Positions 17,183 to 26,350 of a stretch of DNA of 64,000 nucleotides are shown here, one piece after another. The translations under genes and the position numbers were made by a program. A model generated the notes under the pieces. The model saw only the letters and a program-made list of their open reading frames with translations, was not told where the DNA came from and searched no databases. Source of the stretch: WQZF01 sp031556405 (GTDB taxonomy: Bacteria; Pseudomonadota; Gammaproteobacteria; Burkholderiales; Rhodocyclaceae); the NCBI GenBank assembly GCA_031556405.1, contig JAVBTC010000074.1, positions 25,336 to 89,335 of the forward strand, in the 5' to 3' direction. The number at the start of each line of letters is the position of its first letter. Position 1 is the stretch's first letter.

Positions 17183-18901
17183 ATGTATCGCTACGATTCT
17201 TACGACCGGCAAATCGTGAACCAGCGGGTGGCGCAGTTCCGCGACCAGACCCGGCGTTTCCTTGCCGGGGAATTGTCGGAGGACGAATTCCGTCCGCTGC
17301 GCCTGCAAAACGGCCTTTATATTCAGCGTCACGCGCCGATGCTGCGCGTGGCAATCCCCTACGGCCTGCTTTCCAGCGCGCAACTGCGCAGGCTGGCGCA
17401 TATAGCGCGTACTTACGATCGCGGCTACGGGCACATTTCGACGCGCCAGAACATGCAGTTCAACTGGCCGGAGCTGGAAATCGTGCCGGACATCCTCGCC
17501 GAGCTGGCCGAAGTGGACATGCACGCGATACATACGTCGGGCAACTGCATCCGCAATATCACCACCGATCCATTCGCGGGCGTGGCGCCGGATGAAATCG
17601 CAGACCCGCGTGTACTGGCTGAAATCCTGCGCCAGTGGAGTACGCTGCATCCGGAATTCGCGTTCCTGCCGCGCAAATTCAAGATCGCGATCAACGGCTC
17701 GCAACGCGACCGTGCCGCCGTGCAGGTGCACGATATCGGGCTGGAGCTGATCGAAGATTCCGCCGGAGCGCTGGGCGTCAGGATCTGGGTCGGCGGCGGC
17801 CTGGGACGTTCGCCGATGCTGGGGCAGGTGTTGAAGGAATTTTTGCCTTGGCGGCATGCCATTACTTACTGCGAGGCCGTGCTGCGCGTCTACAATCTTT
17901 ACGGCCGCCGCGACAATGCCTACAAGGCGCGGATCAAGATTCTCGTTTCCGCGCTGGGCCTCGATGAATTCCGCCGCCAGGTGGAAAGTGAGTGGGCACA
18001 CACGAAAGACGGTCCGCACACGATTCCGCAGGAAGAATACGAGCGCGTGGCGGCGCATTTCACGCCGTTCGCCTATCGTCCGCCCGCCGGCGGCGAAGCG
18101 GGTTTTTCCGTGCGCCAGAGGGAAGACAAAGCCTTTGCCGCGTGGGCGCGGCGCTGTGTCCATGGTCACAAGGCGAGGGGCTACCGCGCTGTGACGTTGT
18201 CGCTGAAAAAAACCGGCGCGGCGCCCGGCGACATCAGCGCCGAACAGATGGAATGCGTCGCCGATCTGGCCGAGCGTTACAGTTTCGGCGAACTGCGCAC
18301 GACGCATGAGCAGAACGTCGTTCTTGCCGACGTGGAGGCGGGCGATTTGCATGCGCTCTGGCAGGTCGCGCGCGATGCCGGCCTGGCGACGCCGAATACC
18401 GGCCTTTTGACCAACATCATCAGTTGTCCTGGCGGCGATTTCTGTTCGCTGGCCAACGCCAGGAGCCTGCCGGTAGCCGCCGCCGTGCAGCAGGCGTTCG
18501 ACGATCTGGATTACCTGCACGATGTCGGCGAACTGGACCTGAACATCTCCGGCTGCATGAACTCATGCAGCCATCACCATATCGGGCATATCGGAATCCT
18601 CGGCGTCGATAAGAACGACGAAGAGTGGTACCAGGTATCGATCGGCGGCAGTCAGGGCTCGGAAGCCTCGCTGGGCAAAATCATCGGTCCGTCGTTCGCC
18701 GCCGACGAAATTCCCGGTGTCGTCCGGCAACTGCTGGACGTTTATCTACAGCGGCGCCATGACGATGCGGAACGCTTCATCGACGTGGTGCGGCGCCTGG
18801 GCGTCGCGCCGTTCAAGGAGCATGTCCATGCCCATCGAAAATCCGCCCGAAGTCAATCCACCCAAAGCCAATCCACCCGGAGGGAGGTCGAGCATGCCTG
18901 A
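17183..18901 (+). CDS. cysI: Sulfite (nitrite/sulfite) reductase hemoprotein
   Basis: This siroheme/iron-sulfur enzyme reduces sulfite to sulfide in cysteine synthesis. The product is about 572 residues with two ferredoxin-like half domains and a siroheme domain. The [4Fe-4S]/siroheme cysteines are in SCPGGDFCSLA and NISGCMNSCSHHH. The pairing with DUF934 and cysH supports sulfite rather than nitrite as substrate. I took ATG 17183 (MYRYDSY); an in-frame TTG at 17141 would add a repeat-derived NEINEINEI stretch, so the start is unsure. The C-terminus carries another short repeat (SQSTQSQST) and overlaps the next gene by 8 bp. Confidence 0.93.
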   Translation: MYRYDSYDRQIVNQRVAQFRDQTRRFLAGELSEDEFRPLRLQNGLYIQRHAPMLRVAIPYGLLSSAQLRRLAHIARTYDRGYGHISTRQNMQFNWPELEIVPDILAELAEVDMHAIHTSGNCIRNITTDPFAGVAPDEIADPRVLAEILRQWSTLHPEFAFLPRKFKIAINGSQRDRAAVQVHDIGLELIEDSAGALGVRIWVGGGLGRSPMLGQVLKEFLPWRHAITYCEAVLRVYNLYGRRDNAYKARIKILVSALGLDEFRRQVESEWAHTKDGPHTIPQEEYERVAAHFTPFAYRPPAGGEAGFSVRQREDKAFAAWARRCVHGHKARGYRAVTLSLKKTGAAPGDISAEQMECVADLAERYSFGELRTTHEQNVVLADVEAGDLHALWQVARDAGLATPNTGLLTNIISCPGGDFCSLANARSLPVAAAVQQAFDDLDYLHDVGELDLNISGCMNSCSHHHIGHIGILGVDKNDEEWYQVSIGGSQGSEASLGKIIGPSFAADEIPGVVRQLLDVYLQRRHDDAERFIDVVRRLGVAPFKEHVHAHRKSARSQSTQSQSTRREVEHA

Positions 18902-19568
18902 AAACACCGCGCAAAACCGGCTGATCCGCAACGATGCCGTGGCGGCGGGCGATGCCTGGAGAATCGTGCCGGTCATGCAGGATTCCGTTGCAGCGATGGC
19001 CGGAGAATCCACGAAAGCGCCCGGTAAGCCGGCACCGTTCAGACGTACCGGCGAAGTCGATGCGGGCGAGGAACAGATCGCCGCGATCAAGCTCCCGGCC
19101 GAGGGTCCGGTGATCGTTCCTCTGTCCGTGTGGCGCCGGCGGCATGAGGCGTTGGAGGTGTCGGGGGCGCTGGAGGCGCGTCTGGCCGCGGGCGAGTTGG
19201 GGATATGGCTCGATACGCACGAACCCGTGGATTGGTTGCGGGATAGCATCGACGACATCAACCGCCTGCCGCTGATCGCCGTGCGTTTCGAACGCTTCGC
19301 CGACGGCCGCAGCTATTCGATGGCATCGTTGCTGCGCGCGCGCCACGGTTACGTCAACGAACTGCGCGCTTTTGGCGACGTTCTGCACGACCAGCTTTTT
19401 TTCCTGCGCCGTTGCGGGTTCGATTCGTTCCAGTTGCGTGCCGGTGCCGACGCACGGGCCGCATTGGTGGCGTTGACGGCGTTGGCGGATGGGGGAGATT
19501 TTTCCACCCCATATCAACACGCTGCCGACGGAATTCCGCCGCTGTGGGTACGGAGGAATGCTCCATGA
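18894..19568 (+). CDS. DUF934 family protein, sulfite reduction partner
   Basis: The 224-residue product belongs to DUF934, small proteins encoded between cysI and cysH in many beta- and gammaproteobacteria and thought to assist sulfite reduction. Family features are a C-terminal block with FADGRSYSMASLLR, ELRAFGDVLHDQLFFLRRCGFDSF and a Trp-rich end. ATG 18894 has GGAGGGAGG upstream and overlaps cysI by 8 bp. The first 100 residues are longer than in typical members and of low complexity. No catalytic residues are known for the family. Confidence 0.9.
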   Translation: MPENTAQNRLIRNDAVAAGDAWRIVPVMQDSVAAMAGESTKAPGKPAPFRRTGEVDAGEEQIAAIKLPAEGPVIVPLSVWRRRHEALEVSGALEARLAAGELGIWLDTHEPVDWLRDSIDDINRLPLIAVRFERFADGRSYSMASLLRARHGYVNELRAFGDVLHDQLFFLRRCGFDSFQLRAGADARAALVALTALADGGDFSTPYQHAADGIPPLWVRRNAP

Positions 19569-20374
19569 ACAGGGATGCCGCGAAAAACTCTTCCATCTCT
19601 CCCATTTCTCCCGTCTCCCACATTTCCCCCACGCATCGGTCGCCGCGCAATCCCACCACGCGTCCCGCGTTGACTGCGGATCTGTGCCATGCGGTCGTCG
19701 GCAGGCGTGCCGCCGCGGTTGAACTGCTGCGCGCGGCGGCGGCCGAGTTCGCCGGCAGGATTGCGTTTGCCTGCAGTTTCGGCGCGGAAGACATGGTGCT
19801 GATCGACATCATCGCCACCGAGCGTCTGCTGATCGATATTTTTTCGCTCGATACCGGCCGCCTGCCGTCGCAAACCCATGCGCTGATGTGCGAGACGGAA
19901 CGGCGCTACGGTATCGGGATACGGCTATATTTTCCCGAACGCGATGCGGTCGAACGCTATGTGAACACGCACGGCATCGACGCTTTCTACGATTCGGCGG
20001 CGCTGCGCCGCGAATGCTGCCGCATCCGCAAGCTGGAACCGCTGCAACGTGCCCTGTCGGGCCGCCGCGCCTGGATCACCGGCATGCGCGCCGCGCAGAG
20101 CGCCACCCGTGCCGCGTTGCCGCTGCGTCAGTACGATGAAATCAATGCGCTGGAAAAATTCAACCCGCTCGCCGACTGGAGTGAGACGGAAGTATGGGCC
20201 GCCATCCGCCTTGCGGAAGCGCCTTATAACGCGCTGCACGACGAGTTCTATCCCAGCATCGGCTGTGCTCCGTGCACCCGCGCCACCGCCGTCGGCGAGG
20301 ATGTCCGCGCCGGCCGCTGGTGGTGGGAGGAAGAAGGCGCCCGCGAATGCGGTCTGCACGCGCGGAGACCATGA
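19565..20374 (+). CDS. cysH: Adenylylsulfate (APS) reductase, iron-sulfur type
   Basis: CysH reduces APS to sulfite and AMP with thioredoxin. The product is 269 residues. Cysteine pairs C151/C152 (RRECCRIRK) and C234/C237 (GCAPCTRA) are the four [4Fe-4S] ligands that mark the APS-using type, and the catalytic cysteine is C262 in ECGLH. The N-terminal 30 residues are a Ser/Pro-rich tail (SSISPISPVSHISP) from a short tandem repeat. The start ATG 19565 overlaps the DUF934 stop as ATGA. Use of APS explains why no cysC (APS kinase) is present in the cluster. Confidence 0.95.
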   Translation: MNRDAAKNSSISPISPVSHISPTHRSPRNPTTRPALTADLCHAVVGRRAAAVELLRAAAAEFAGRIAFACSFGAEDMVLIDIIATERLLIDIFSLDTGRLPSQTHALMCETERRYGIGIRLYFPERDAVERYVNTHGIDAFYDSAALRRECCRIRKLEPLQRALSGRRAWITGMRAAQSATRAALPLRQYDEINALEKFNPLADWSETEVWAAIRLAEAPYNALHDEFYPSIGCAPCTRATAVGEDVRAGRWWWEEEGARECGLHARRP

Positions 20375-20454
20375 ATCGCGTCAACTCTGAATAACCCTGA
20401 GCGCCGCAAACCAGGCGTTCCGTCTCAACCGACCGTCTTCATCCCTAACGACCC

Positions 20455-21411
20455 ATGAACGCAATTTCTCTTCATCATTCCGATGCGGCGTCCCGCCGGA
20501 TTTCCGGTCACCCCTCCCGTCTTTCCCATCTCGACCGGATCGAGGCGGAAGCCATCCACATCCTGCGCGAGGTGGCGGGTCAGTGCGAACGGCCGGTGCT
20601 GCTCTTTTCCGGCGGCAAGGATTCCGTCTGCCTCCTGCGCCTGGCGGAAAAGGCCTTTCGCCCCGGACGCTTTCCGTTTCCGCTCCTGCATATCGACACC
20701 GGCCACAACTATCCGGAAGTTATTTCTTTCCGCGACCGCCGCGCCTTCGAGCTGGGCGAACGGCTGATCGTGCGCTCGGTGGAGGATTCGATCGCGCGCG
20801 GCTCGGTGGTGCTGAAGACATCGGACGAGTCGCGCAACAAGCATCAGTCGGTGACACTGCTTGAAGCCATCGACGAATACGGGTTCGACTGCTGCATCGG
20901 CGGCGCCCGGCGCGATGAGGAAAAAGCGCGCGCCAAGGAACGCGTGATGAGTTTTCGCGACGGATTCGGCCAGTGGGACCCGAAAAACCAGCGTCCCGAA
21001 CTCTGGCGCCTGTACAACGCGCGCACGCACAAGGGCGAAAACATCCGCGCCTTCCCGATCTCCGACTGGACGGAAATGGACGTCTGGCAATACATCGAGC
21101 GCGAACGCCTGGAACTGCCGTCGATCTACTTTGCCCATGCGCGCGATGTCGTGCGCCGGGGCGCTTCCCTCGTGCCGGTGACGGCGCTGACGCCGCCGCG
21201 AAACGGCGAGAACGTGATCCGGGTGAACGTGCGTTTCCGTACCGTCGGCGACATCACCTGCACGGCGCCGGTCGAATCGGATGCGGATTCCATCGACAGG
21301 ATCCTCCTTGAAACCGCCGCCGCCACGATCAGCGAGCGCGGCGCCACGCGGCTGGACGACCAGACTTCCGACGCGGCGATGGAACAGCGCAAACGGGAAG
21401 GGTATTTCTGA
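20455..21411 (+). CDS. cysD: Sulfate adenylyltransferase subunit 2
   Basis: CysD is the catalytic ATP pyrophosphatase subunit of ATP sulfurylase, which forms APS from sulfate and ATP together with the GTPase CysN. The product is 318 residues. The PP-loop motif SGGKDS is at 52-57 and the family segments HIDTGHNYPE and GGARRDEEKARAKER follow. The C-terminal DQTSDAAMEQRKREGYF is the standard CysD ending. It stands 80 bp after cysH and about 30 bp before cysN, so the five genes probably form one transcription unit. Confidence 0.97.
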   Translation: MNAISLHHSDAASRRISGHPSRLSHLDRIEAEAIHILREVAGQCERPVLLFSGGKDSVCLLRLAEKAFRPGRFPFPLLHIDTGHNYPEVISFRDRRAFELGERLIVRSVEDSIARGSVVLKTSDESRNKHQSVTLLEAIDEYGFDCCIGGARRDEEKARAKERVMSFRDGFGQWDPKNQRPELWRLYNARTHKGENIRAFPISDWTEMDVWQYIERERLELPSIYFAHARDVVRRGASLVPVTALTPPRNGENVIRVNVRFRTVGDITCTAPVESDADSIDRILLETAAATISERGATRLDDQTSDAAMEQRKREGYF

Positions 21412-21442
21412 TTATTTCCGAATCACATTTTTAGTGAATGCC

Positions 21443-22861
21443 ATGACAGACAACAAAACGAAGCCTGTGACGAACGGCAAGGTAAACGACACCAAGGACA
21501 GCGGCCTGCTGCGCTTCATGACCTGCGGCAGCGTCGACGACGGCAAAAGCACGCTGATCGGCCGCCTGCTCTACGACAGCAAAGCCATTCTCGCCGACAC
21601 CCTGAACCACATCGAACGCAGTTCGAAGCGGCGCGGCGGGGACACGGTCGACCTCTCGCTCCTTACCGACGGATTGGAGGCCGAGCGCGAGCAGGGCATC
21701 ACCATCGACGTCGCCTACCGCTATTTCTCCACCGGCAGGCGCAAGTACATCATCGCCGACGCGCCCGGCCACGAGCAGTACACGCGCAACATGGTCACCG
21801 CCGCCTCGACCGCCGACCTGGCGATCATTCTCGTCGATGCGCGCAGGGGCGTGCTCGCGCAGACCCGGCGGCATGCCTGCCTGGCGCACCTGGTCGGCGT
21901 CCGTCAACTGGTCGTCGCCGTCAACAAGATGGATCTCGCCGGGTACGAGCGGGAAACGTTCGCCGCCATCCGCGATGATTTCCTCGCCTTCGCCGAAAAG
22001 ATGGGAATCGCCGGCGGCAACGATAACGAGGGGATTGCCGGTGGTTTTTTCCCCGTGCTTCATTTCGTGCCGATCTCCGCCCTGAACGGCGACAACGTCG
22101 TCGACCGGAGCGGCGCCATGCCGTGGTACGACGGGCCTTCGCTGCTCGACCTGCTCGAAGCCGCGCCCGGCGCGCACGATATCCCCGGTTGGGAAGGACG
22201 GGAGCATTTCAGCGAATCTTTCCGCGAATCTTTCCACGAACCATTTCGTTTCCCGGTGCAATACGTCTGCCGCCCGCAGGCCTCCGGCGATGCGGCGCTG
22301 CACGACTACCGCGGGTTCATGGGCCGCATCGAATCGGGCAGCATCCGCGCCGGCGACCCGGTCGCCGTGCTTCCCTCGGGATTGAAAAGCCGCGTCGCGG
22401 CGGTTCATCTCGGCGGCGAGGCGATTGCCGCCGGCCTGCCGGAGCAGTCCGTCACCCTGCTGCTCGAAGACGACATCGATATCTCGCGCGGCGACATGAT
22501 CGTCAGGACGGACGAAAGCGGAGCCCCGCCGGAGCCGCGCAGGGAACTGGACGCCATGCTGTGCTGGCTCTCCGAAACGCCGCTGTCTCCGGCGCGTACC
22601 TACCTCATCCGCCACACCACGCGTACCGGCAAGGCCAGGCTCGCCGACGTGGCGTACCGGGTCGACGTCCATTCGCAGGCGCATCTCCCGGCCGAGTTTC
22701 CGGCCGAGAACGCGCTCGCAATGAACGACATCGCCCGCGTGCGCTGGAAACTGGCGCAGCCGGTATTCGCCGATGCCTACCGGGAAAACCGCGCCACCGG
22801 CGCCTTCATCGTCATCGACGAGACGACGAACAACACCGTGGGCGCGGGGATGATCTGCTGA
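21443..22861 (+). CDS. cysN: Sulfate adenylyltransferase subunit 1 (GTPase)
   Basis: CysN couples GTP hydrolysis to APS formation. From ATG 21443 the product is 472 residues. GTPase motifs are clear: G1 GSVDDGKS at 29-36, DAPGHEQY, and NKMD. EF-Tu-like beta-barrel domains follow. There is no C-terminal APS kinase fusion, in line with the APS-type CysH. A local insertion, ESFRESFHEPF, near residue 258 comes from a degenerate tandem DNA repeat. An in-frame GTG a few codons upstream is possible. The gene ends the cys cluster; an A/T-rich repeat follows. Confidence 0.96.
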   Translation: MTDNKTKPVTNGKVNDTKDSGLLRFMTCGSVDDGKSTLIGRLLYDSKAILADTLNHIERSSKRRGGDTVDLSLLTDGLEAEREQGITIDVAYRYFSTGRRKYIIADAPGHEQYTRNMVTAASTADLAIILVDARRGVLAQTRRHACLAHLVGVRQLVVAVNKMDLAGYERETFAAIRDDFLAFAEKMGIAGGNDNEGIAGGFFPVLHFVPISALNGDNVVDRSGAMPWYDGPSLLDLLEAAPGAHDIPGWEGREHFSESFRESFHEPFRFPVQYVCRPQASGDAALHDYRGFMGRIESGSIRAGDPVAVLPSGLKSRVAAVHLGGEAIAAGLPEQSVTLLLEDDIDISRGDMIVRTDESGAPPEPRRELDAMLCWLSETPLSPARTYLIRHTTRTGKARLADVAYRVDVHSQAHLPAEFPAENALAMNDIARVRWKLAQPVFADAYRENRATGAFIVIDETTNNTVGAGMIC

Positions 22862-22914
22862 ATTCGGCACGAATGAAGTGTGGCGGGGTTCAAAGGCCGG
22901 AACGGAACACCGTG

Positions 22915-22987
22915 AATTCTAAATTAATTGAAATTTAATATATCTACAGTAGTGAGTTTTGTGACGTAATTAATTCAATATTGGAAT
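22915..22987 (+). repeat. A/T-rich quasi-palindromic repeat, copy 3
   Basis: The left end AATTCTAAATTAATT leads to GAAAT at 22930 and, 18 bases later, to AGTAG inside the perfect palindrome CTACAGTAG (22944-22952). The right end is AATTAATTCAATA followed by TTGGAAT (22981-22987). It lies about 55 bp past the cysN stop and before queG. Confidence 0.8.
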
Positions 22988-23083
22988 ATGTTGAAAGCCG
23001 GACGGCTGAAATCGAGACGGCCGGTGCAAAACCTCCAGCATTGCGTAAACTGCTTCTTTTCCGGAATCGATGCTCGGAACGGA

Positions 23084-24376
23084 ATGACAGAGGACACGAT
23101 AAACGTTTTTCATGACGGCGCCCCCGACTGGAGCCGGCTGGCGGCGCAGATCAAGGAATGGGGCCGCGCGCTGGGTTTCGGCGCCGTCGGCATCGCGCGT
23201 GCCGATCCTGGCGAAGCGGTGCCGCATCTGGAACGCTGGCTCGCGCTCGGACGGCACGGCGAGATGGAATACATGGCCCGGCACCTGCCGCTGCGCGCCG
23301 CGCCCGCGGCGCTTCTGCCCGGCACGGTCAGTATCGTTTCCGTCCGGCTTCCCTACTGGCCGCAGGAGTTGTCGCACGAGCAAGCGCTCACGGTGCTGGC
23401 GGATTCCCGGCAGGCGTATATCTCCCGCTACGCGCTCGGGCGCGACTATCACAAGACCATGCGCCAGCGGCTTTCCCGCCTTGCCGCGCGGATTGCCGAA
23501 GCGCTTTCCGGAAATCCGGAGGTTGGAATTGGTGGCATCGACGGAATCGGTGGAATCGGCGGAGTCGGCGGAGTCGGCGCCGCCGATGCCGCGCCTTCTT
23601 CCGAATCTTCTTTTGAATTCCTTCACCGGGTTTTTTCCGATTCGGCGCCGGTGCTCGAAGTCGAGTTCGCGCGCCAGTCCGGAATCGCCTGGCGGGGCAA
23701 ACATACCCTTTCGCTGACGCGCGAAGGCTCGTGGTATTTTCTCGGCGAAATCTACACCAATCTGCCGCTGCCGCCGGATACCCCGGTGAGCGCCCACTGC
23801 GGTTCCTGCACCGAATGCATCGAGCGCTGTCCGACCGGCGCGATCGTCGCGCCGTACCAGCTCGATGCCCGGCGCTGTATTTCCTACCTGACGATCGAAC
23901 ATTCCGGCGCGATTCCCGAAGCGTTGCGCCCGCTGATCGGCAACCGCATCTACGGTTGCGACGACTGCCAGCTTTATTGTCCCTGGAATGTGACCGGGCA
24001 TCGGACCGGGTATCGGACCGGGTATCGGACCAAAGCCCGGACCAAAGCCCGGACCGAATCCGATCCCCGGCACGGCGCGGCGCGGCCGCCGGGAGATTCC
24101 GATTTCGCGCCGCGGCATGGTCTCGACGCGGCGGCGCTGACGACGCTGTTCGCCTGGGACGAAGCGCAGTTTCTGGAACGTTTTTCCGGCAGCCCGATCC
24201 GCCGCATCGGTTTTGAGCGCTGGCTGCGCAATATCGCCGTTGCGCTCGGAAACGCTCCGCCCGAGTCCGGCATCCGCGCCGCGCTCATCGCGCGCCGCGA
24301 TCACTCGTCGCCGCTGGTGCGCGAACACGTTGCCTGGGCGCTGGCGCGGCAGGAAGAAAAGGCCCCGGGCTTTTGA
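23084..24376 (+). CDS. queG: Epoxyqueuosine reductase
   Basis: QueG carries out the last step of queuosine synthesis in tRNA, using cobalamin and two [4Fe-4S] clusters. From ATG 23084 the product is 430 residues, longer than the usual 350-380. Cluster ligands are in CGSCTECIERCPTGAI and CDDCQLYCPWN. Two low-complexity insertions account for the extra length: a Gly-rich run (GGIDGIGGIGGVGGVG, about 148-163) and a tandem Arg/Thr run just after the second cluster (GHRTGYRTGYRTKARTKART, about 306-325). Both are direct tandem repeats in DNA and keep the frame. The gene faces kup across repeat copy 4. Confidence 0.94.
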   Translation: MTEDTINVFHDGAPDWSRLAAQIKEWGRALGFGAVGIARADPGEAVPHLERWLALGRHGEMEYMARHLPLRAAPAALLPGTVSIVSVRLPYWPQELSHEQALTVLADSRQAYISRYALGRDYHKTMRQRLSRLAARIAEALSGNPEVGIGGIDGIGGIGGVGGVGAADAAPSSESSFEFLHRVFSDSAPVLEVEFARQSGIAWRGKHTLSLTREGSWYFLGEIYTNLPLPPDTPVSAHCGSCTECIERCPTGAIVAPYQLDARRCISYLTIEHSGAIPEALRPLIGNRIYGCDDCQLYCPWNVTGHRTGYRTGYRTKARTKARTESDPRHGAARPPGDSDFAPRHGLDAAALTTLFAWDEAQFLERFSGSPIRRIGFERWLRNIAVALGNAPPESGIRAALIARRDHSSPLVREHVAWALARQEEKAPGF

Positions 24377-24377
24377 T

Positions 24378-24451
24378 TTTTATAAATATAAGAAATTAAC
24401 TTTCGCTGTTGTAGATGGATTTATTCGAAAATTAATTCATATATATGGAAT
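24378..24451 (+). repeat. A/T-rich quasi-palindromic repeat, copy 4
   Basis: GAAAT at 24392 is followed at the usual 18-base spacing by TGTAG at 24410-24414, then about 30 A/T-rich bases with AATTAATT and a final ATGGAAT (24445-24451). It begins within 2 bp of the queG stop and ends 18 bp from the kup stop, filling the gap between these convergent genes. Confidence 0.78.
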
Positions 24452-24469
24452 TCCGCGTTCGTCTTTTTC

Positions 24470-26350
24470 CTACAGAACCACTTGCGCGCCAAGCTCGACG
24501 ACGCGGTTCGACGGAATCTTGAAAAACGTCGTCGCGCTGCTTGCATTGCGCGACATGACGATGAAGATTTTTTGCCGCCACAGCGCCAGTGTCGATTTCG
24601 GCCGCGCGATCAGGGTTTCGCGGCCGAGGAAGAATGAAGTCTCCATCATGTCGAATTCCAGCCCGAACGCGGAGCAATGCGCCAGCGCCGCGGGAATGTC
24701 GGGTTCGTCCATGAAGCCGTAGCGCACGAGCACCCGGTAGAAATCGTCTTGCAGCGGTTCCACCTCGACCTGCTCTGAACGCGGCACATGCGGCGCATCG
24801 AGCACCTTGACCGAAAGCAGAACGACCCGCTCGTGCAGCACCTTGTTGTGCATCAGGTTGTGCAGGAGCGCATGCGGAACGCCGTCGGGGTTGGCGTGCA
24901 TGAATACGGAAGTGCCGGGAACCCGCGTCGGCAGGCCGGCGTGAAGTACTTCGATGAAGACGTTCAAGGGCATCGCCTCGGTGTGCATGCGTTCCACGAC
25001 GATCCGGCGTCCGCGTTTCCAGGTCGTCATCAGCGTGAAGATGACGAGTCCGGCGACCAGGGGGAACCAGCCTCCGTCCGGAATTTTCAGCACGTTCGCG
25101 GCAAGGAAGACGAGTTCGACCGCGAGGAAAATCGAAAACAGCAGGATCGCGCGCGTCCAGCCCCATTTCCAGATCTTGGCGACGACGATGGTGGCGAGCA
25201 GCGAGGTGATGACCATGTCGCTCGTCACTGCGATTCCGTACGCCGCCGCCAGATTGGCCGAGGAGCGGAAGCCGAGCACGAGCAGCATGACGCCGATCAT
25301 CAGGCCCCAGTTGATTCCCGGCAGGTAGATCTGCCCCTGTTCCTGCTCCGACGTGTGCTGGACTTCCATCCGCGGCAAAAAGCCGAGCTGGATCGCCTGC
25401 CTCGAAATCGAGAAGGCGCCGGAAATGACCGCCTGCGATGCAATCACCGTCGCCACGGTGGCCAGCCCCACCAGCGGAATCAGGGCCCATTCCGGCGCCG
25501 CGAGAAAAAACGGATTTCCTTTCGTCTCAGGATGCGCGAGCAGCAGCGCGCCCTGTCCGAAATAATTGAGTACCAGCGAAGGAAGCACCAGTCCGTACCA
25601 CGCGATTTGGATCGGCCGCCGTCCGAAGTGGCCCATGTCCGCGTACAACGCCTCGGCGCCCGTCACCGCAAGCACGACGTTGCCCATCGCCAGCAGGGCC
25701 TGTGTGCGGTTGTGCCACAGGAATTCGGCGCCGTACATCGGGTTCAGCGCCAGCAGCACGTGCGGATTGCGGATCAGGTTGTAAATGCCGAGCACCGCCA
25801 GCGTGGCGAACCAGAGCAACATCACCGGCCCGAAGAAAATGCCGATGCCGCCCGTGCCGCGCCGCTGGACGAAAAACAGGCCGAACAGCACCGCCAACGT
25901 GATCGGGATCACGAACGGTTCCAGTCCCGGTGCGATCACTTCCAGCCCTTCGACGGCGGAAAGCACGGAAATCGCCGGCGTCACCATTCCGTCGCCGTAG
26001 AACATCGCCGCTCCGAGAATGCCGATGACAGAAATTATCGTCAGCTTTCTCCTGCTTCCGTGCGCTTCGTGCAAGGCCAGCGCAATCAGCGCCATGATGC
26101 CGCCTTCCCCCCGGTTATCGGCGCGCATGATGATGAACACGTACTTGAACGAGACGACGATCATCAGGGCCCAGAAAAAAAGCGACAGGCAGCCGAGCAG
26201 GTTGGCTTCGTGGAGCGCGATCGGATGGTTGCCGGCGAATACCTCTTTCATCGAATAGAGCGGGCTGGTGCCGATGTCGCCAAAGACGACGCCGAGCGCG
26301 GCAAGCGCCAGGGCGGCGATGCGCGGGTCGCGTGCATGGGAAGTATTCAT
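24470..26350 (-). CDS. kup: Low-affinity potassium transporter Kup
   Basis: Kup (TrkD) imports potassium with protons across the inner membrane. The product is 626 residues with about twelve hydrophobic segments in the first two thirds and a soluble C-terminal domain. Family motifs are ALGVVFGDIGTSPLYS near the N-terminus, FYGDGMVTPAISVLSAVEGL, and MGHFGRRPIQ. ATG 26350 gives the standard MNTSHARDPRIAALALAALG start; the open frame extends to 26425 without homologous sequence. Convergent with queG. I see no riboswitch or clear operator upstream. Confidence 0.97.
   Translation of the reverse strand: MNTSHARDPRIAALALAALGVVFGDIGTSPLYSMKEVFAGNHPIALHEANLLGCLSLFFWALMIVVSFKYVFIIMRADNRGEGGIMALIALALHEAHGSRRKLTIISVIGILGAAMFYGDGMVTPAISVLSAVEGLEVIAPGLEPFVIPITLAVLFGLFFVQRRGTGGIGIFFGPVMLLWFATLAVLGIYNLIRNPHVLLALNPMYGAEFLWHNRTQALLAMGNVVLAVTGAEALYADMGHFGRRPIQIAWYGLVLPSLVLNYFGQGALLLAHPETKGNPFFLAAPEWALIPLVGLATVATVIASQAVISGAFSISRQAIQLGFLPRMEVQHTSEQEQGQIYLPGINWGLMIGVMLLVLGFRSSANLAAAYGIAVTSDMVITSLLATIVVAKIWKWGWTRAILLFSIFLAVELVFLAANVLKIPDGGWFPLVAGLVIFTLMTTWKRGRRIVVERMHTEAMPLNVFIEVLHAGLPTRVPGTSVFMHANPDGVPHALLHNLMHNKVLHERVVLLSVKVLDAPHVPRSEQVEVEPLQDDFYRVLVRYGFMDEPDIPAALAHCSAFGLEFDMMETSFFLGRETLIARPKSTLALWRQKIFIVMSRNASSATTFFKIPSNRVVELGAQVVL

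Noticed and set aside
21431..22870. A 479-codon open frame antisense to cysN
   Set aside because: It is the GC-rich complement of cysN with atypical residues and no domain.
24001..24060. Tandem repeats in queG considered as a CRISPR array
   Set aside because: Units are short, contiguous and without spacers, and they keep the reading frame.
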